A stretch of 64,000 nt of DNA from Pseudomonas marginalis (GCF_900105325.1 NZ_FNSU01000003.1:1984001-2048000), one strand, 5' to 3'. Numbered from the stretch's first letter, positions 26,201 through 34,276 are shown. Made by a program: numbers and translations. Notes: generated from the letters alone by a model not told the origin.

Positions 26201-26472
26201 GCCTGGCCGAACATGGTGATGCGTTGAAAGCCGCCATGGAGGCCGGTTACACGCGCTTCCGCCCAGTGTGCATGACCGCCCTGGCGATGATCATCGGCAT
26301 GTTGCCCCTGGCGATTTCCGAGGAGCAGAACGCCCCGCTCGGGCGCGCCGTCATCGGCGGTTTGATCTTCGCCACCCTCGCCACATTGTTGTTTGTTCCC
26401 GTGGTCTTCAGCCTGGTCCACGGTCGTCACCCTACTCGCGCAGTTGCAGGAGAAACCCCACATGTCGTCTGA
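23251..26472 (+). CDS. RND-family efflux permease
   Basis: 1073 residues from the ATG with GGAGG 7 nt upstream. It has the RND layout: helix 1 (about 12-30), a large periplasmic loop, helices 2-6 containing LALAVGILVDDATVTIENINWHL (the proton-relay DD in helix 4), a second periplasmic loop and helices 8-12. It reads as an HAE-1/CusA-like mixed type. The permease comes first, then membrane fusion protein and outer-membrane factor, all overlapping, so one tripartite pump is made. No regulator gene is adjacent. Substrates unknown. Confidence 0.92.
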   Translation: MLGLVKTALQKPYTFIVLAIFICIIGPMAALRTPTDVFPDIGIPVVAVVWQYNGLSPDAMAGRVIYTYERSLSTTVNDIEHIESQSLPGMGIVKIFFQPGVDIRTANAQVTAVSQTVLKQMPPGITPPLILNYSASTVPILQMAFSSPTLSEAKIRDLVQNNIRLPLSALPGLAMPTPMGGKQRQITLDLDPQALAAKGLSAQDVGNALALQNQIIPVGTAKLGPNEYTILLNNSPKAIDELNDLPIKTVDGALITIGQVAHVRDGSPPQTNIVRVDGHRAVLMPALKNGSISTLSIIDGIRQMLPRINETLPPSLKTSLLGDASVFVKQSVGSVAQEGIIAALLTSAMILLFLGSWRSTIIIAASIPLAVLSAIALLAVSGQTLNVMTLGGLALAVGILVDDATVTIENINWHLEQGKAVKTAILDGAAQIVGPAFVSLLCICIVFVPMFLLQGIAGYLFRPMALAVIFAMASSFILSRTLVPTLAMFLLKPHTPEPGVGHHPEDAFINHHEGEQHPKPRNAALQAVLNFQQGFERHFSNIRDTYHGLLTLALGNRKGFIVGFLACVLASFLLLPSLGQDFFPATDAGALALHVRLPLGTRIEESAAAFDRIEARIREVIPAEELDTIVDNIGIPLSGIDMAYSSSGTIGPQDGDIQVSLKKDHAPTADYVKKLREALPQSFPGSHFAFLPADISSQILNFGAPAPLDVKISGRSDAENRAYAVELERRLQHVPGIADLRIQQSTGYPSLQVSVDRMRANGLGITERDVTNSMVASLAGSSQTAPTFWLNPANGVSYSIVAATPQYRLDSLPSLEALPVTGADGQSQILGGVATISRVQSPAVVTHYNIEPTLDLYANVQGRDLGGVARDVQKVLDDTAHLRPKGATISLHGQIDALHEAFSGLSLGLLGAVVLIYLLIVVNFQSWADPFVIITALPAALAGIVWMLFLSGTSLSVPALTGAILCMGVATANSILVVSFCRERLAEHGDALKAAMEAGYTRFRPVCMTALAMIIGMLPLAISEEQNAPLGRAVIGGLIFATLATLLFVPVVFSLVHGRHPTRAVAGETPHVV

Positions 26473-27631
26473 TCACAAACCCTCGCGCAAGCGTCTGATG
26501 CTCATGGGTGTCGGCGGCCTGACCCTGGCCGCCCTGTTGGTCGCCAACGGCCTGCATGCCCGTACGCTGCACGAACAATCGGTCACGGCCTGGACCGAGA
26601 CCGCCGCCATCCCGCACGTGATGGTGTTCCAGCCCAGGCAGAATGTGGCCGGCGATACCTTGCGCCTGCCGGCGCACCTGGAAGCCTGGAGCAAGGCGCC
26701 GATCCACGCCAGGGTCAGCGGTTACCTGAAGGATTGGAAAGTCGATATCGGCAGCCACGTCAACGCCGGGCAAGTCCTCGCGGAAATCGACAGCCCCGAC
26801 CTTGATCAACAGTTGGCGCAGACCCATGCACGCCTGGTGCAGGAACAGGCCAACGCACGCCTGGCCGAAACCACCGCCACGCGCTGGCAAAACCTGCTGG
26901 CCAGCCATTCGGTATCGCGCCAGGAGGCCGATGAAAAAACCTCCAATGCCGCTGCCGCCAAGGCCAACGCCGAGGCCGCCGCTGCCGACTATGCCCGGCT
27001 GTCGGCGCTGGAAAGCTACAAGACCCTTCGCGCCCCGTTCGCCGGCACCATCACCGCGCGCAACACCGATATCGGCCAACTGATCAAGGCCGACACCGAC
27101 AGCGATCCGGAACTGTTCAACATTGCCGACACCCATCAATTGCGCCTCTATGTACCGGTGCCGCAGAACTACGCAACGGTCATCCATCCGGGCCTTGAAG
27201 CCGAGCTGACCGTGCCCGAGCACCCCGGCAAGCATTTCAAGGCGCGCCTGATCGGTGACTCCACCGCCATCGACCGCCGCTCCGGCACCCTGCTCGCCCA
27301 GTTCGTCGCCGACAACCCCGACGGCGAACTGCTGCCCGGTGATTATGCCGAGGCCACCCTGCCGATTCCGGCCGATACCCATGGTGTGAGCATCCCGGCC
27401 AGCGCCCTGATCTTCCGCGCCCAGGGCACCCAGGTGGCGGTGTTGGACGGGCAGAACCATGTGCACCTGCAGGCCATTCATATCGGCCTCGACCTGGGCG
27501 AACGCCTGGTGATCGACCAGGGCTTGAAACCCGCCGACCGCATCGTCGACAACCCGCCCGATGCGCTGCGCGAAGGTGATCCCGTGCAACTCGCCGATGC
27601 CTCCGGAGGTGCGCATGCGCATAAGGCTTAA
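26462..27631 (+). CDS. RND efflux membrane fusion protein (HlyD/MFP family)
   Basis: 389 residues, overlapping the permease stop by 11 bp, with GGAG upstream. It has an N-terminal anchor (about 12-30), the lipoyl-like half (HARVSGYLKDWKVDIGSHVNAGQVLAEIDSPDLD), a coiled coil rich in Ala/Glu/Gln (about 120-200), and the second half RAPFAGTITARNTDIGQLI and barrel domains. It bridges the permease to the outer-membrane channel. It ends in GGAHAHKA, a short His tail. Confidence 0.92.
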   Translation: MSSDHKPSRKRLMLMGVGGLTLAALLVANGLHARTLHEQSVTAWTETAAIPHVMVFQPRQNVAGDTLRLPAHLEAWSKAPIHARVSGYLKDWKVDIGSHVNAGQVLAEIDSPDLDQQLAQTHARLVQEQANARLAETTATRWQNLLASHSVSRQEADEKTSNAAAAKANAEAAAADYARLSALESYKTLRAPFAGTITARNTDIGQLIKADTDSDPELFNIADTHQLRLYVPVPQNYATVIHPGLEAELTVPEHPGKHFKARLIGDSTAIDRRSGTLLAQFVADNPDGELLPGDYAEATLPIPADTHGVSIPASALIFRAQGTQVAVLDGQNHVHLQAIHIGLDLGERLVIDQGLKPADRIVDNPPDALREGDPVQLADASGGAHAHKA

Positions 27632-29033
27632 ACCGCTCGCCGCATTGACGCTGCTGGTCTTGCAGGGTTGCTCGATGGCGCCGACCTACAAGGTGCCGGC
27701 GATCGACCTGCCGGCCAACTACCGCGAACAGACCAGCGATGGGCCCTGGCACAGCGCCCAGCCCTCCGACCAACTGGCGCCCGAATGGTGGAAGCTCTAC
27801 AACGATTCGCGCCTGAATGACCTGCAACAGCAGCTGCTCAAGGCCAACCCGGACCTGGCGGCGGCGCTGGCGCACTTCGACGCTTCCCAGGCGTATGCCA
27901 GCCAACTGCACGCAGGCCTGTTCCCGCAAATCAGCGCCAGCGCGCAACCGCTGCGCCAGCGGCAATCGGATTCGCGACCGTTGCGAGGGGATACGCAACC
28001 GTCGGTGTACAACAGCAACATCGCGGGCTTTTCGTTGAGCTATGACCTGGACCTGTGGGGCAAAATCCGCAACCAGGTCGCGGCCGGCGATGCCCAGGCG
28101 CAAGCGTCCGGGGATGACCTGGCGGTGGCACGCCTGAGTTTGCAGCGTCAGTTGGCGACCTTGTACGTGCAGCTCAATGGGCTGGATGCACAGAGCCGGA
28201 TTCTCACTCGCTCGCTGGATGATTTCAGCCAGGCATTGCAATTGACCCGCAGCCGCTACGAGGGCCAGATAGCCTCGGAGCTGGACCTGACCCGTGCGCA
28301 AAATCAACTGGCGCAGGCCAGGGCGCAATTGGATGAAGTGCGTGGGCAACGCAACCTCACCGAGCACGCCATCGGCGAGTTGGTGGGTGTGGCAGCCAGC
28401 GACTTTACCTTGCCGCCCGGCCAGCAACTGATCGCCCTGCCGGGAATTCCGTCGCAGTTGCCAAGCCACCTGTTGCAACGTCGCCCGGATATTGCAGCGG
28501 CAGAGCGACGGGTGTTTGCGGCCAACGCAAATATCGGCGTGGCCAAGGCGGCGTGGTATCCGGACTTCAGCTTGACCGGGTTGATTGGCGGGCAGACACA
28601 GGGCGTCGGCAATCTGCTGTCGGCGGGTAATCGGTATTGGGCACTGGGCCCGTTGGTGAACCTGCCGATTTTCGACGGTGGCCGCTTGAGCGCCAATGAA
28701 CGCCAGGCCAAGGCCGAGTTTGAAGAGGCGTCGGCGCAGTACCGTAGCCAGGTGCTGAAGGCCGTGCGCGAGGTGGAAGATAACTTGGCGCAACTACGGG
28801 ATTTGCAGCAGGAAGCGCAGGATGAACAGGCGGCGGCGGATGCGGCGCAGCATACGCAATCATTGGCGATGAACAGCTATCAGGCGGGGGCGGTGAGTTA
28901 CCTGGATGTGGTGACCGCGCAGACCGCGGCGTTGCAGGCGCAGCGGACATTGCAGGCGGTGCAGACGCGGCAGTTGCAGGCCAGTGTAGGACTCATGACT
29001 GCACTCGGCGGCGGCTGGCAACCTGGCGCCTGA
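27615..29033 (+). CDS. RND efflux outer-membrane factor (OprM/TolC-type lipoprotein)
   Basis: 472 residues, overlapping the previous gene by 17 bp, with CGGAGG upstream of the ATG. The lipoprotein signal ends in LVLQGC (Cys near 19). It has the NodT/OprM repeat structure: DLDLWGKIR in the first half, LLQRRPDIAAAERRVFAANANIGVAKAAWYPDFSLTGLIG at the second, ending at LMTALGGGW. It forms the trimeric channel for the pump. Confidence 0.93.
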   Translation: MRIRLKPLAALTLLVLQGCSMAPTYKVPAIDLPANYREQTSDGPWHSAQPSDQLAPEWWKLYNDSRLNDLQQQLLKANPDLAAALAHFDASQAYASQLHAGLFPQISASAQPLRQRQSDSRPLRGDTQPSVYNSNIAGFSLSYDLDLWGKIRNQVAAGDAQAQASGDDLAVARLSLQRQLATLYVQLNGLDAQSRILTRSLDDFSQALQLTRSRYEGQIASELDLTRAQNQLAQARAQLDEVRGQRNLTEHAIGELVGVAASDFTLPPGQQLIALPGIPSQLPSHLLQRRPDIAAAERRVFAANANIGVAKAAWYPDFSLTGLIGGQTQGVGNLLSAGNRYWALGPLVNLPIFDGGRLSANERQAKAEFEEASAQYRSQVLKAVREVEDNLAQLRDLQQEAQDEQAAADAAQHTQSLAMNSYQAGAVSYLDVVTAQTAALQAQRTLQAVQTRQLQASVGLMTALGGGWQPGA

Positions 29034-29070
29034 CATCGCCCCAAGGCACAGTTCCGGCTAAATGCAGAAG

Positions 29071-29125
29071 AGAGCTTGCCCCCGATGGCGGTGGCTCAGT
29101 CAACCACCACTGACTGAGCCACCGC
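29071..29125. repeat. REP-derived hairpin after the efflux operon
   Basis: The stretch AGAGCTTGCCCCCGATGGCG is half of a REP element. It is followed by a perfect 15-bp stem (29088-29102 with 29111-29125; arm GCGGTGGCTCAGTCA). It probably works as a terminator between the efflux operon and the convergent 29131 gene. Confidence 0.7.
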
Positions 29126-29130
29126 ACATT

Positions 29131-29583
29131 TCAGCCCTCTGGCCGACTATTAAGAAAAACACTCACCACTGTGTAATCACTACCATTGGCATGCCGATAC
29201 AGGGTGCTGCTGTGATAGTCGGATACATCCCCCGACACCGAAACCGTAATCGAACGGCTCTCGACATCAACTTTTACCGCCCCGTCACGCGTAACTAGAA
29301 ACGGATTGGCATCTTTCAATACAGCCAATATTTCACTATCGGTTCCCAAGGTGCGGTAAACGTAATATCGGTAACTGAACGGCACAGTGGCCCCTCCGCG
29401 ATCATCCTTGACGCCATAGATCGAAGCGTCATCACTGATCGGCACGCGGAGTACAACCTCCGTCAATTGCGGACGGCCCGGCGAGAGCAGCCAATCACCA
29501 GCGATATACACCAAGCAAAGCGCCAGCAAGATCGTTGTGACCGTTGAATAAAGCGACTTTCTAGTAGTTCCTGAACCTGGCAT
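29131..29583 (-). CDS. Membrane-anchored partner of the toxin-44 protein (putative immunity)
   Basis: 150 residues from the ATG at 29581-29583; the longer frame overlaps the toxin gene fully and is a shadow. One membrane helix (about 11-28, TVTTILLALCLVYIAGDWLL) is followed by a soluble domain that should face the periplasm. No known family recognised. It overlaps the upstream toxin-domain gene by 23 bp, so the pair is translationally coupled. Size, overlap and anchor fit an immunity protein for an envelope-acting toxin, but this is inference. Base composition is lower in GC than its neighbours, suggesting transfer. Confidence 0.6.
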   Translation of the reverse strand: MPGSGTTRKSLYSTVTTILLALCLVYIAGDWLLSPGRPQLTEVVLRVPISDDASIYGVKDDRGGATVPFSYRYYVYRTLGTDSEILAVLKDANPFLVTRDGAVKVDVESRSITVSVSGDVSDYHSSTLYRHANGSDYTVVSVFLNSRPEG

Positions 29584-29944
29584 AGCTGATTCCTTTCTTG
29601 ATCCAATATTGGTCGACTGGATCGTCACCGAAAGGCGCATCCCCCCACCAACGACCAAACTCGGGTTTATCCGTACCCGCTCTGGTTTGAGCAAGTCCCG
29701 CTGCGCGTAAAAGCACTTCCTCGCTGAAACCCGCCGCAATCCCCACCGCACCATAGTGAAAATTTCCAAACGCTTCATATTCTTTGGAAATTTGCTTGTA
29801 GTCCCACGGGCCGCGATTGCGGACCTGAGTATAAAACCAAGAGTACATAAACGCTGAACCGGCTTTCAGTACATTCTTTTTATGAAAAGCGGTGGCCATA
29901 TTTTCGTCAACCGATACACCAGGCGGGGGTATAGGGTTCGCCAT
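29561..29944 (-). CDS. Polymorphic toxin type 44 domain protein (orphan toxin module)
   Basis: 127 residues from the second ATG (AGAGGA 8 nt upstream), reading MANPIPPPGVSVDENM. The PPPGVSVDENM start and the block FGNFHYGAVGIAAGFSEEVLLRAAG, then FGRWWGDAPFGDDPVDQYWI, are those I know from the Ntox44 domain found at the C-termini of Rhs, VgrG and other polymorphic toxins. Here the domain stands alone, with no PAAR, Rhs, VgrG, signal peptide or delivery region. It may be a displaced effector tip or a small cargo effector. The family assignment is from memory of motifs. Confidence 0.6.
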   Translation of the reverse strand: MANPIPPPGVSVDENMATAFHKKNVLKAGSAFMYSWFYTQVRNRGPWDYKQISKEYEAFGNFHYGAVGIAAGFSEEVLLRAAGLAQTRAGTDKPEFGRWWGDAPFGDDPVDQYWIKKGISYARFRNY

Positions 29945-30313
29945 TGCATGCTTCCTCTGCATTAGGTTTTTGCGCGGCAGAACCTAACACCAGATAGCCA
30001 AGATGATGAGCGAGGAGAAGAACAAAAGAGACTTCGTACAAAGGAGTAAGACATGCCTTACACCACAGCCTCAAAACAAGGTACTTCCACGTCCAATGAG
30101 GTTTCGGCAGCGTCAGTTCCGGCCTCATCGGGAGCAAGCCCCCTCCCACACTGGTCCCACGTCAGACACACAATGTATGAACACCGCTGAGCCAATGTGG
30201 GAGGGGGCTTGCCCCCGATCGCGACCGTCCAGACACATCCTGCCAAAAGCCCGCCCATCAACCTCTTGCTCTCCAATCTAGCCTCTCTAAGCACATCTAG
30301 AGAGGGCCAGGGA
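29945..30313. other. Gene-free gap with REPs between toxin module and RAYT
   Basis: About 370 bp. It holds the promoter side of the toxin gene, a REPIN at 30127-30222, and the RAYT 5' region. A minus-strand frame of 80 codons (29907-30149) runs into a REP and overlaps the toxin start; I do not accept it. Confidence 0.6.
30127..30222. repeat. REPIN (inverted REP pair) upstream of RAYT
   Basis: Two REPs face each other: GGGAGCAAGCCCCCTCCCAC at 30130-30149 and TGTGGGAGGGGGCTTGCCCC at 30196-30215, separated by about 46 bp. This is the common Pseudomonas REPIN form. Confidence 0.88.
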
Positions 30314-30772
30314 ATGGCAGATTTACCCGCGTCACACCGCCTGCGCATCGGTCGATTCAGCGACCCCAACCGCATCTACCTCATCACCACCAACACCCAC
30401 GAACGCATACCGATATTCGACAATTTCCAACTCGCTCGCCTGGTGGTCTGGCAATTTCGGTTAGCCCAGTACCAAGGGCTGGCCAACTCCCTGGCATGGG
30501 TCATCATGCCGGACCATTTCCATTGGCTGCTTGAACTGAAAAAAGGCTCGCTGGCGGACTTGATGTGCCAGGTGAAGTCAAAAAGCACCAGGACCGTCAA
30601 TGCTGTGAGTGGTCGCAAAGGACGGCTTTGGCAAGAAAGCTTTCATGACCGGGCACTGCGCAAGGAAGATGACTTGGTGAAAATGGCCCGGTATGTGGTG
30701 GCTAATCCATTGCGAGCGGGTCTGGTCGAGCGGATTGGCGACTACCCACTGTGGGATGCCATCTGGGTTTAA
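30314..30772 (+). CDS. REP-associated tyrosine transposase (RAYT)
   Basis: 152 residues from the ATG at 30314. It has the HUH nuclease motif MPDHFHWLLEL (near 73-80) and the catalytic Tyr in KMARYVVANPLRAGLV near residue 126, as in the TnpA_REP / IS200-related family. RAYT proteins nick and spread REP elements. The gene is flanked on both sides by REPINs of the same type, the standard REPtron arrangement, and appears intact. Confidence 0.92.
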   Translation: MADLPASHRLRIGRFSDPNRIYLITTNTHERIPIFDNFQLARLVVWQFRLAQYQGLANSLAWVIMPDHFHWLLELKKGSLADLMCQVKSKSTRTVNAVSGRKGRLWQESFHDRALRKEDDLVKMARYVVANPLRAGLVERIGDYPLWDAIWV

Positions 30773-30790
30773 CGTCAAACACAGTTCAAA

Positions 30791-30879
30791 TGTGGGAGGG
30801 GGCTTGCTCCCGATTGCGGTAGGTCAGTCAACTTATCTGTAACTGATACACCGCTATCGGGAGCAAGCCCCCTCCTACA
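30791..30879. repeat. REPIN downstream of RAYT
   Basis: TGTGGGAGGGGGCTTGCTCC (30791-30810) is inverted against GGAGCAAGCCCCCTCCTACA (30860-30879), same family as at 30127 and 41914. Also lies between convergent genes and may end transcription. Confidence 0.9.
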
Positions 30880-30894
30880 TTTTTTACCCGCATT

Positions 30895-32178
30895 TCAAGC
30901 CGCGAGTTTGCCGCTGGCGATGGCGGCTGAAGCGGCCACCATGGCCCGCAACAACACCGCACACCCCGCCGCCAGGTCATCCGGGGCGGCGTTCTCGATT
31001 TCGTTGTGGCTGATGCCCCCTTCACACGGCACAAAGATCATCCCCGCCGGCCCCAACTCGGCGACGAAAATCGCGTCGTGCCCTGCCCCGCTGACGATGT
31101 CCATGTTCGACAAGCCCAGCCCATTGGCCGCATCGCGCACGGCGTCCACACAGCCTTTGTCGAAGTACAGCGGCGGGAAGTCAGCCGTGGGTTCCATTTC
31201 AAAACTCAGCCCATGCTTGGCGCAGGTCTCGTCAATCACCTGGCGCACCTGGGCAATCATCGAATCCAACCGCGCTGGTTCCAAGTGACGGAAGTCCAGG
31301 GTCATGCGCACTTCGCCCGGAATGACGTTGCGTGAACCGGGATACGCCTGCAGGCAACCGACGGTCCCGCACGCATGGGGCTGATGCCCCAACGCCGCCG
31401 CATTGACCGCCGCCACCACCGCTGCCGCGCCTACCAGGGCGTCCTTGCGCAGGTGCATCGGCGTCGGCCCCGCATGGGCCTCGACACCGCGCAGTTTCAG
31501 GTCGAACCACTTCTGCCCAAGGGCGCCGAGCACCACGCCGATGGTCTTTTTCTCATCCTCCAGAATCGGCCCTTGTTCGATATGCGCCTCGAAATACGCA
31601 CCGACCTTGTGTCCACACTCGGGACGGGTTCCCGCGTAGCCAATCGCATTCAGCGCGTCACCCACGCTGACCCCATCCGCATCGACCTTGGCCAAGGTAT
31701 CCGCCAGGGTGAATTTCTTGGCAAATACCCCCGAGCCCATCATGCACGGCGGGAAGCGCGAGCCTTCCTCGTTGGTCCACACCACCACTTCCAAGGGCGC
31801 CTCGGTTTCGATCTTGAGGTCATTGAGCGTACGCAGCACCTCCACGCCCGCCAGCACACCGAAACAGCCATCGAACTTGCCGCCCGTAGGCTGTGTGTCG
31901 ATATGGCTGCCGGTCATCACCGGCGGCAGGTCGGGATTACGCCCAGGGCGGCGCGCAAAGATATTGCCGATGCCGTCGACGGTCACGGTGCAACCGGCGT
32001 CTTCGCACCATTGCACAAACAGGTCGCGGGCCTTGCGGTCGAGGTCGGTGAGCGCCAGGCGGCACACGCCGCCCTTGGGGGTGGAACCGAGTTTGGCCAG
32101 GTCCATCAACGACTGCCACAAGCGGTCGCGATTGATGTGCTGGTGGGGCGATTGCAGAACGTCGAGGGCAGCGTTCAT
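30895..32178 (-). CDS. N-carbamoyl-beta-alanine amidohydrolase / allantoate amidohydrolase family (PydC-like)
   Basis: 427 residues from ATG with GAGGAG upstream. It is an M20-family zinc amidohydrolase: the metal ligands appear in GSHIDTQPTGGKFDG, NEEGSRFPP and EAHIEQGP. The family hydrolyses N-carbamoyl amino acids or allantoate. The neighbours (NCS1 permease, dihydropyrimidinase, dihydropyrimidine dehydrogenase subunits) point to the last step of reductive pyrimidine breakdown: N-carbamoyl-beta-alanine to beta-alanine, CO2 and ammonia. Cytoplasmic. Confidence 0.88.
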   Translation of the reverse strand: MNAALDVLQSPHQHINRDRLWQSLMDLAKLGSTPKGGVCRLALTDLDRKARDLFVQWCEDAGCTVTVDGIGNIFARRPGRNPDLPPVMTGSHIDTQPTGGKFDGCFGVLAGVEVLRTLNDLKIETEAPLEVVVWTNEEGSRFPPCMMGSGVFAKKFTLADTLAKVDADGVSVGDALNAIGYAGTRPECGHKVGAYFEAHIEQGPILEDEKKTIGVVLGALGQKWFDLKLRGVEAHAGPTPMHLRKDALVGAAAVVAAVNAAALGHQPHACGTVGCLQAYPGSRNVIPGEVRMTLDFRHLEPARLDSMIAQVRQVIDETCAKHGLSFEMEPTADFPPLYFDKGCVDAVRDAANGLGLSNMDIVSGAGHDAIFVAELGPAGMIFVPCEGGISHNEIENAAPDDLAAGCAVLLRAMVAASAAIASGKLAA

Positions 32179-32203
32179 GGGGATCTCCTCAGGCTTGTAT
32201 TTC

Positions 32204-33685
32204 TTATGAATTGACAACCACCGGGCTGGCTCCACGCCTGGCATTCAGGCCGTAATACAACAACCCGCCCAACGCCGAACCGGTAAACCAGCCGTAGCTA
32301 TAGAACCAGCTGAACGCATCACTGCCCAGGGACAGCAAGGTCAGCACCACCGGCACACCGAAGGCGATAAAACCGCTCCAGTTCCACGCCGGGTACACGT
32401 CGTCGCGGTACAGGCCGGCCAGGTCCAGTTGTTGTTTGCGGGTGATGAAGTAGTCCACCACCATGATCCCGGCAATCGGCCCCAACAGGCTGGAATAGCC
32501 CAGCAACCAGTTGGAATACACGGTTTCCAGGCTCACATCCGAGACGATCAAGCCGAGTTTTTTCAGCAGTTCATGGCCCATCAACGCCAAGCCCACCAAC
32601 CCGGTGAGGATCACCGCCGTGGTGCGGTTGATCAGCTTGGGCGCGATGTTCTGGAAGTCGTTGGTGGGCGAGACGATGTTCGCGGCGGTGTTGGTGGACA
32701 AGGTGGCGACGATGATCAGCGCCATGGCCACGGCCACCCACACAGGGCTCTGGATATGCCCGATCAGCGTCACCGGGTCGGACACGCTGACGCCCACCAG
32801 TTTCACCGACGCGGCGGTCATGATCACGCCGAGGGCGGCGAACAGGAACATGGTCAGTGGCAGGCCGAAGATCTGCCCGAGGATCTGGTCCTTCTGGCTT
32901 TTGGCGTAGCGGCTGAAGTCGGGAATATTCAGCGACAAGGTGGCCCAGAAGCCCACCATCGCGGTCAGGCCGGCCATGAAGTAACCGGTAAGGCTCGCGC
33001 CCTCCGGACGCTTGGGCGGGATTGCCATCAGTTCGCTGAGAGACACATTCGGCATCGCCCACACCAGCAGGCCAATGCCCACCGCCACCAGCAACGGCGC
33101 CGACAGGGTTTCCAGGCGCTTGATCGACTCGGCGCCGCGCAGCACCACCCATAAATTCAGGCACCAGAACATCATGAAGCCGATCACTTCACCAGTGCCG
33201 CCGAGGGACTTCCACCCCTCGAAAATCGAGCCCAGGAACAGGTGAATCGCCAGCCCGCCAAACATCGTCTGGATCCCGAACCAGCCGCACGCCACCAGCG
33301 CGCGGATCAGGCACGGCACGTTAGAGCCGAGGATGCCAAAGGACGAACGCAACAACACCGGGAACGGAATGCCGTACTTGGTACCGGGGAAGGCGTTAAG
33401 GGTCAGGGGGATCAGCACCACGATATTGGCGAGCAAAATCGCCATCAGCGCCTCGCCCACCGACAACCCGAAATACGCGGTGAGCACACCGCCCAGGGTG
33501 TACGTGGGCACGCAGATCGACATGCCGACCCACAGCGCGGTGATGTGCCACTTGTTCCAGGTGCGTTCGTGCACCTTGGTCGGTGCCATGTCGTGGTTGT
33601 AGCGAGGGCTGTCGAGGACGTCGGGGCCGGCGTCGAGTTCGTACAGGCCGTTGCGCTCAATGACTTGCGATCTGTTCTGTTGCAT
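32204..33685 (-). CDS. NCS1-family nucleobase/hydantoin permease
   Basis: 493 residues, about 12 membrane helices. Typical NCS1 features: the N-terminal SPRYNHDMAPTKVHERTWNKWH segment, then WVGMSICVPTYTLGGVL in helix 1 and FPVLLRSSFGILGSNVP. It imports uracil, thymine, allantoin or hydantoin with H+ or Na+. GGAGCGG precedes the ATG. 25 bp upstream of the amidohydrolase in the same direction, so co-transcribed. Probably the pyrimidine importer of the pathway. Confidence 0.9.
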   Translation of the reverse strand: MQQNRSQVIERNGLYELDAGPDVLDSPRYNHDMAPTKVHERTWNKWHITALWVGMSICVPTYTLGGVLTAYFGLSVGEALMAILLANIVVLIPLTLNAFPGTKYGIPFPVLLRSSFGILGSNVPCLIRALVACGWFGIQTMFGGLAIHLFLGSIFEGWKSLGGTGEVIGFMMFWCLNLWVVLRGAESIKRLETLSAPLLVAVGIGLLVWAMPNVSLSELMAIPPKRPEGASLTGYFMAGLTAMVGFWATLSLNIPDFSRYAKSQKDQILGQIFGLPLTMFLFAALGVIMTAASVKLVGVSVSDPVTLIGHIQSPVWVAVAMALIIVATLSTNTAANIVSPTNDFQNIAPKLINRTTAVILTGLVGLALMGHELLKKLGLIVSDVSLETVYSNWLLGYSSLLGPIAGIMVVDYFITRKQQLDLAGLYRDDVYPAWNWSGFIAFGVPVVLTLLSLGSDAFSWFYSYGWFTGSALGGLLYYGLNARRGASPVVVNS

Positions 33686-34276
33686 GGCCGCTCCACGGTT
33701 TTTTCGAATTATTGTTGCTCACTCCGCGCTGAACGCAGGGTGGCCGGAGTACCTCGTAAACAACATGACATCACGGGCCCGGCCAGCCGCCACTGCACTC
33801 AATAACCGTGCCGACAACCGCTCTTGAACCCGCACCGCTTATATAACTCGCTGATGTTAATCAGCTTTCCGATTGTGCCTGCGGTACTTGCCGCGATACT
33901 CAGGCTAAATAACGCGCCAATTATCCGAATGGTCAGGACTCAATCTGGTGCACCACAATTATTTTTATTGACCGACCCCGTCAAGAGGCATGTCTCAAGC
34001 GTCTGATTTGCAATAAGAAATGTTGCTCATATTGGGAACCTGTCAAGTGCGTCAAAATGGTGAGAGACCGCTACATTTTGGTGATTTTGTATTTTTATTC
34101 TTATAAATCAATAGATTAAATACGATATAAGCTTATAAAAAATCTTCTTGCTCAATCGAAAAACTCGGTCTAGTTTCTATTCCTGTCACCGATGACAGGA
34201 ATTAACCGACCATCGGCGCGTAGCCATACAACACTTAGAACTGGCACAAGCCGGTCAAGCCTGTGAGGAACTCGAC
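33686..34276. promoter_or_regulatory. Divergent regulatory gap of the pyrimidine operons
   Basis: 591 bp without a supported gene, unusually AT-rich from about 34020 to 34200. It separates the NCS1/amidohydrolase operon from the dihydropyrimidinase operon, so it must hold both promoters. It contains a perfect TATAAGCTTATA dyad at 34126-34137 and a stronger operator-like dyad at 34179. A 60-codon frame at 33824 has no ribosome site and is not accepted. Confidence 0.6.
34179..34202. promoter_or_regulatory. Operator-like dyad upstream of dihydropyrimidinase
   Basis: ATTCCTGTCA-CCGA-TGACAGGAAT: perfect 10-bp arms with a 4-bp spacer, 75 bp before the gene start. Size fits a TetR dimer site; the RutR-like gene at 38480 is the obvious candidate. 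Confidence 0.6.

Noticed and set aside
23251..29033. Heavy-metal (Cus/Czc) efflux system
   Set aside because: The permease shows some CusA-like features, but I saw no metal-binding Met or His clusters in the periplasmic parts and no metal sensor gene nearby; general drug efflux is safer.
29907..30149. 80-codon minus-strand frame upstream of the toxin-44 gene
   Set aside because: It starts inside a REP repeat and its end overlaps the start of the better supported toxin gene; no ribosome site or family was seen, though its middle is hydrophobic.
29131..30879. Small genomic island or prophage with attachment sites
   Set aside because: No integrase, phage gene or direct repeats at the borders were found. 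The region is explained by REP/RAYT elements plus one toxin/partner pair.
33824..34006. 60-codon frame in the pyrimidine control gap
   Set aside because: No ribosome site, and no recognisable features apart from a hydrophobic stretch in an AT-rich regulatory region.
34230..34265. Possible sigma-54 promoter (TGGCAC) before dihydropyrimidinase
   Set aside because: The -24 like TGGCAC is present, but no TTGC follows at the required 5-bp distance.
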